A stretch of 17,123 nt of DNA from Candidatus Rokuibacteriota bacterium (GTDB taxonomy: Bacteria; Methylomirabilota; Methylomirabilia; Rokubacteriales; CSP1-6). The stretch covers positions 1 to 17,123 of the forward strand of contig JACQCL010000118.1 in NCBI GenBank assembly GCA_016201645.1, read 5' to 3'. Shown here piece by piece: positions 16,864 to 17,123 of this stretch. The position numbers and the translations under genes are program-made. Within the stretch, counting starts at the first letter, position 1. Each line of letters begins with the position of its first letter. Below the pieces are notes generated by a model. The model was not told the DNA's origin. It did not search any database and saw only the letters and a program-made list of their open reading frames with translations.

Positions 16864-17123
16864 ATGCGACAAGCTCCGGCCCCGTCACCGCTGGGTCTCA
16901 AGGCGGCGCTGACCGGGTACGCGGCCGTGTTTGTCATCAAGCTCGTCACCTGGTGGTTCACGGGGCTCTTCGTGCTCCTGGCGGAAGCCCTCCACACGCT
17001 CTCGGACCTCACGATCTCAAGCTTCCTCCTGGCCGCGGACCGATTCTCGCGCCGCCCCGCCGACGCGCGCTATCGCTACGGGTACGGGCGGGCCCAGCAC
17101 GTGGCCGCGCTGGTGGCCGCAAC
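16864..17123 (+). CDS. Cation diffusion facilitator (CDF) family transporter, N-terminal part (cut by window edge)
   Basis: The first 86 complete codons are present. CDF proteins are dimeric inner-membrane exporters that exchange Zn2+, Fe2+, Mn2+ or other divalent ions for protons. Membrane helix 1 is about 14-30 and helix 2 about 33-55. Helix 2 carries the metal-site pair His44 and Asp48 in LAEALHTLSDL, where the family has HxxxD. A basic loop RYRYGYGRAQHVAALVAA-like segment (69 onward) is the typical lead into helix 3. The ion cannot be predicted from this part. The only plausible start is ATG at 16864, but its AAGGAGG binding site (16856-16862) is just 1 nt away, which is unusually close. 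It is divergent from nuoL and shares a 92-base control region with it. Confidence 0.9.
   Translation, partial: MRQAPAPSPLGLKAALTGYAAVFVIKLVTWWFTGLFVLLAEALHTLSDLTISSFLLAADRFSRRPADARYRYGYGRAQHVAALVAA

Overview
The window is a visibly GC-rich bacterial chromosome segment. It is almost entirely housekeeping genes, nearly all on the minus strand and tightly packed, with no mobile elements, tRNAs, rRNAs or CRISPR arrays that I can see. A lipoprotein SurA-like chaperone, a 14-subunit-type complex I membrane arm and quinone-linked GlpD indicate a Gram-negative-type, respiring organism. The gene style would fit Methylomirabilota/Rokubacteria or a deltaproteobacterial relative. That assignment is inference only, because no phylogenetic marker was compared.

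Reading in the direction of transcription (right to left), the first unit runs from nuoL to a glycerophosphodiesterase. It holds nuoL, nuoM and nuoN (complex I proton-pumping subunits), a HAD-IIA phosphatase, glpD and a GDPD phosphodiesterase. The first four genes overlap stop-to-start (ATGA, TGATG, TAATG). nuoL is preceded by a good sigma-70-type promoter (TTGACA, 17 nt, TAGAGT) and then by a divergent cation-diffusion-facilitator gene. nuoLMN is therefore separated here from nuoA-K. The last three genes form a plausible glycerol-phosphate module: GDPD releases glycerol 3-phosphate (G3P), GlpD oxidises it into the quinone pool, and the phosphatase may dephosphorylate G3P or a related phosphate ester.

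The second unit is atpZ-atpI-atpB-atpE, followed by rex, mfd and a SurA/PrsA-type lipoprotein. It contains only the F0 a and c subunits and the assembly proteins; subunit b, delta and all F1 genes are absent, so the ATP synthase is encoded in at least two places. Subunit c has a signal-peptide-like N-terminus and a Gln/Glu-Ser/Tyr set in its ion site. A long GC hairpin separates atpE from rex. Rex (an NADH/NAD+ sensor) sits between the energy genes and the repair gene mfd, whose stop overlaps the start of the chaperone gene.

The third unit is rho followed by rpmE (ribosomal protein L31, cut by the window edge). It is preceded by a candidate promoter that begins just after the chaperone stop and by a roughly 240-nt leader with small hairpins. 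At the right edge, a CDF metal transporter gene starts on the plus strand and runs off the window.

No novel multi-gene system is evident. The items most worth checking are the apparently leaderless nuoL transcript, the split complex I and split ATP synthase loci, the ion specificity and N-terminus of subunit c, the atpE-rex hairpin, and the leaders of rho and rpmE.
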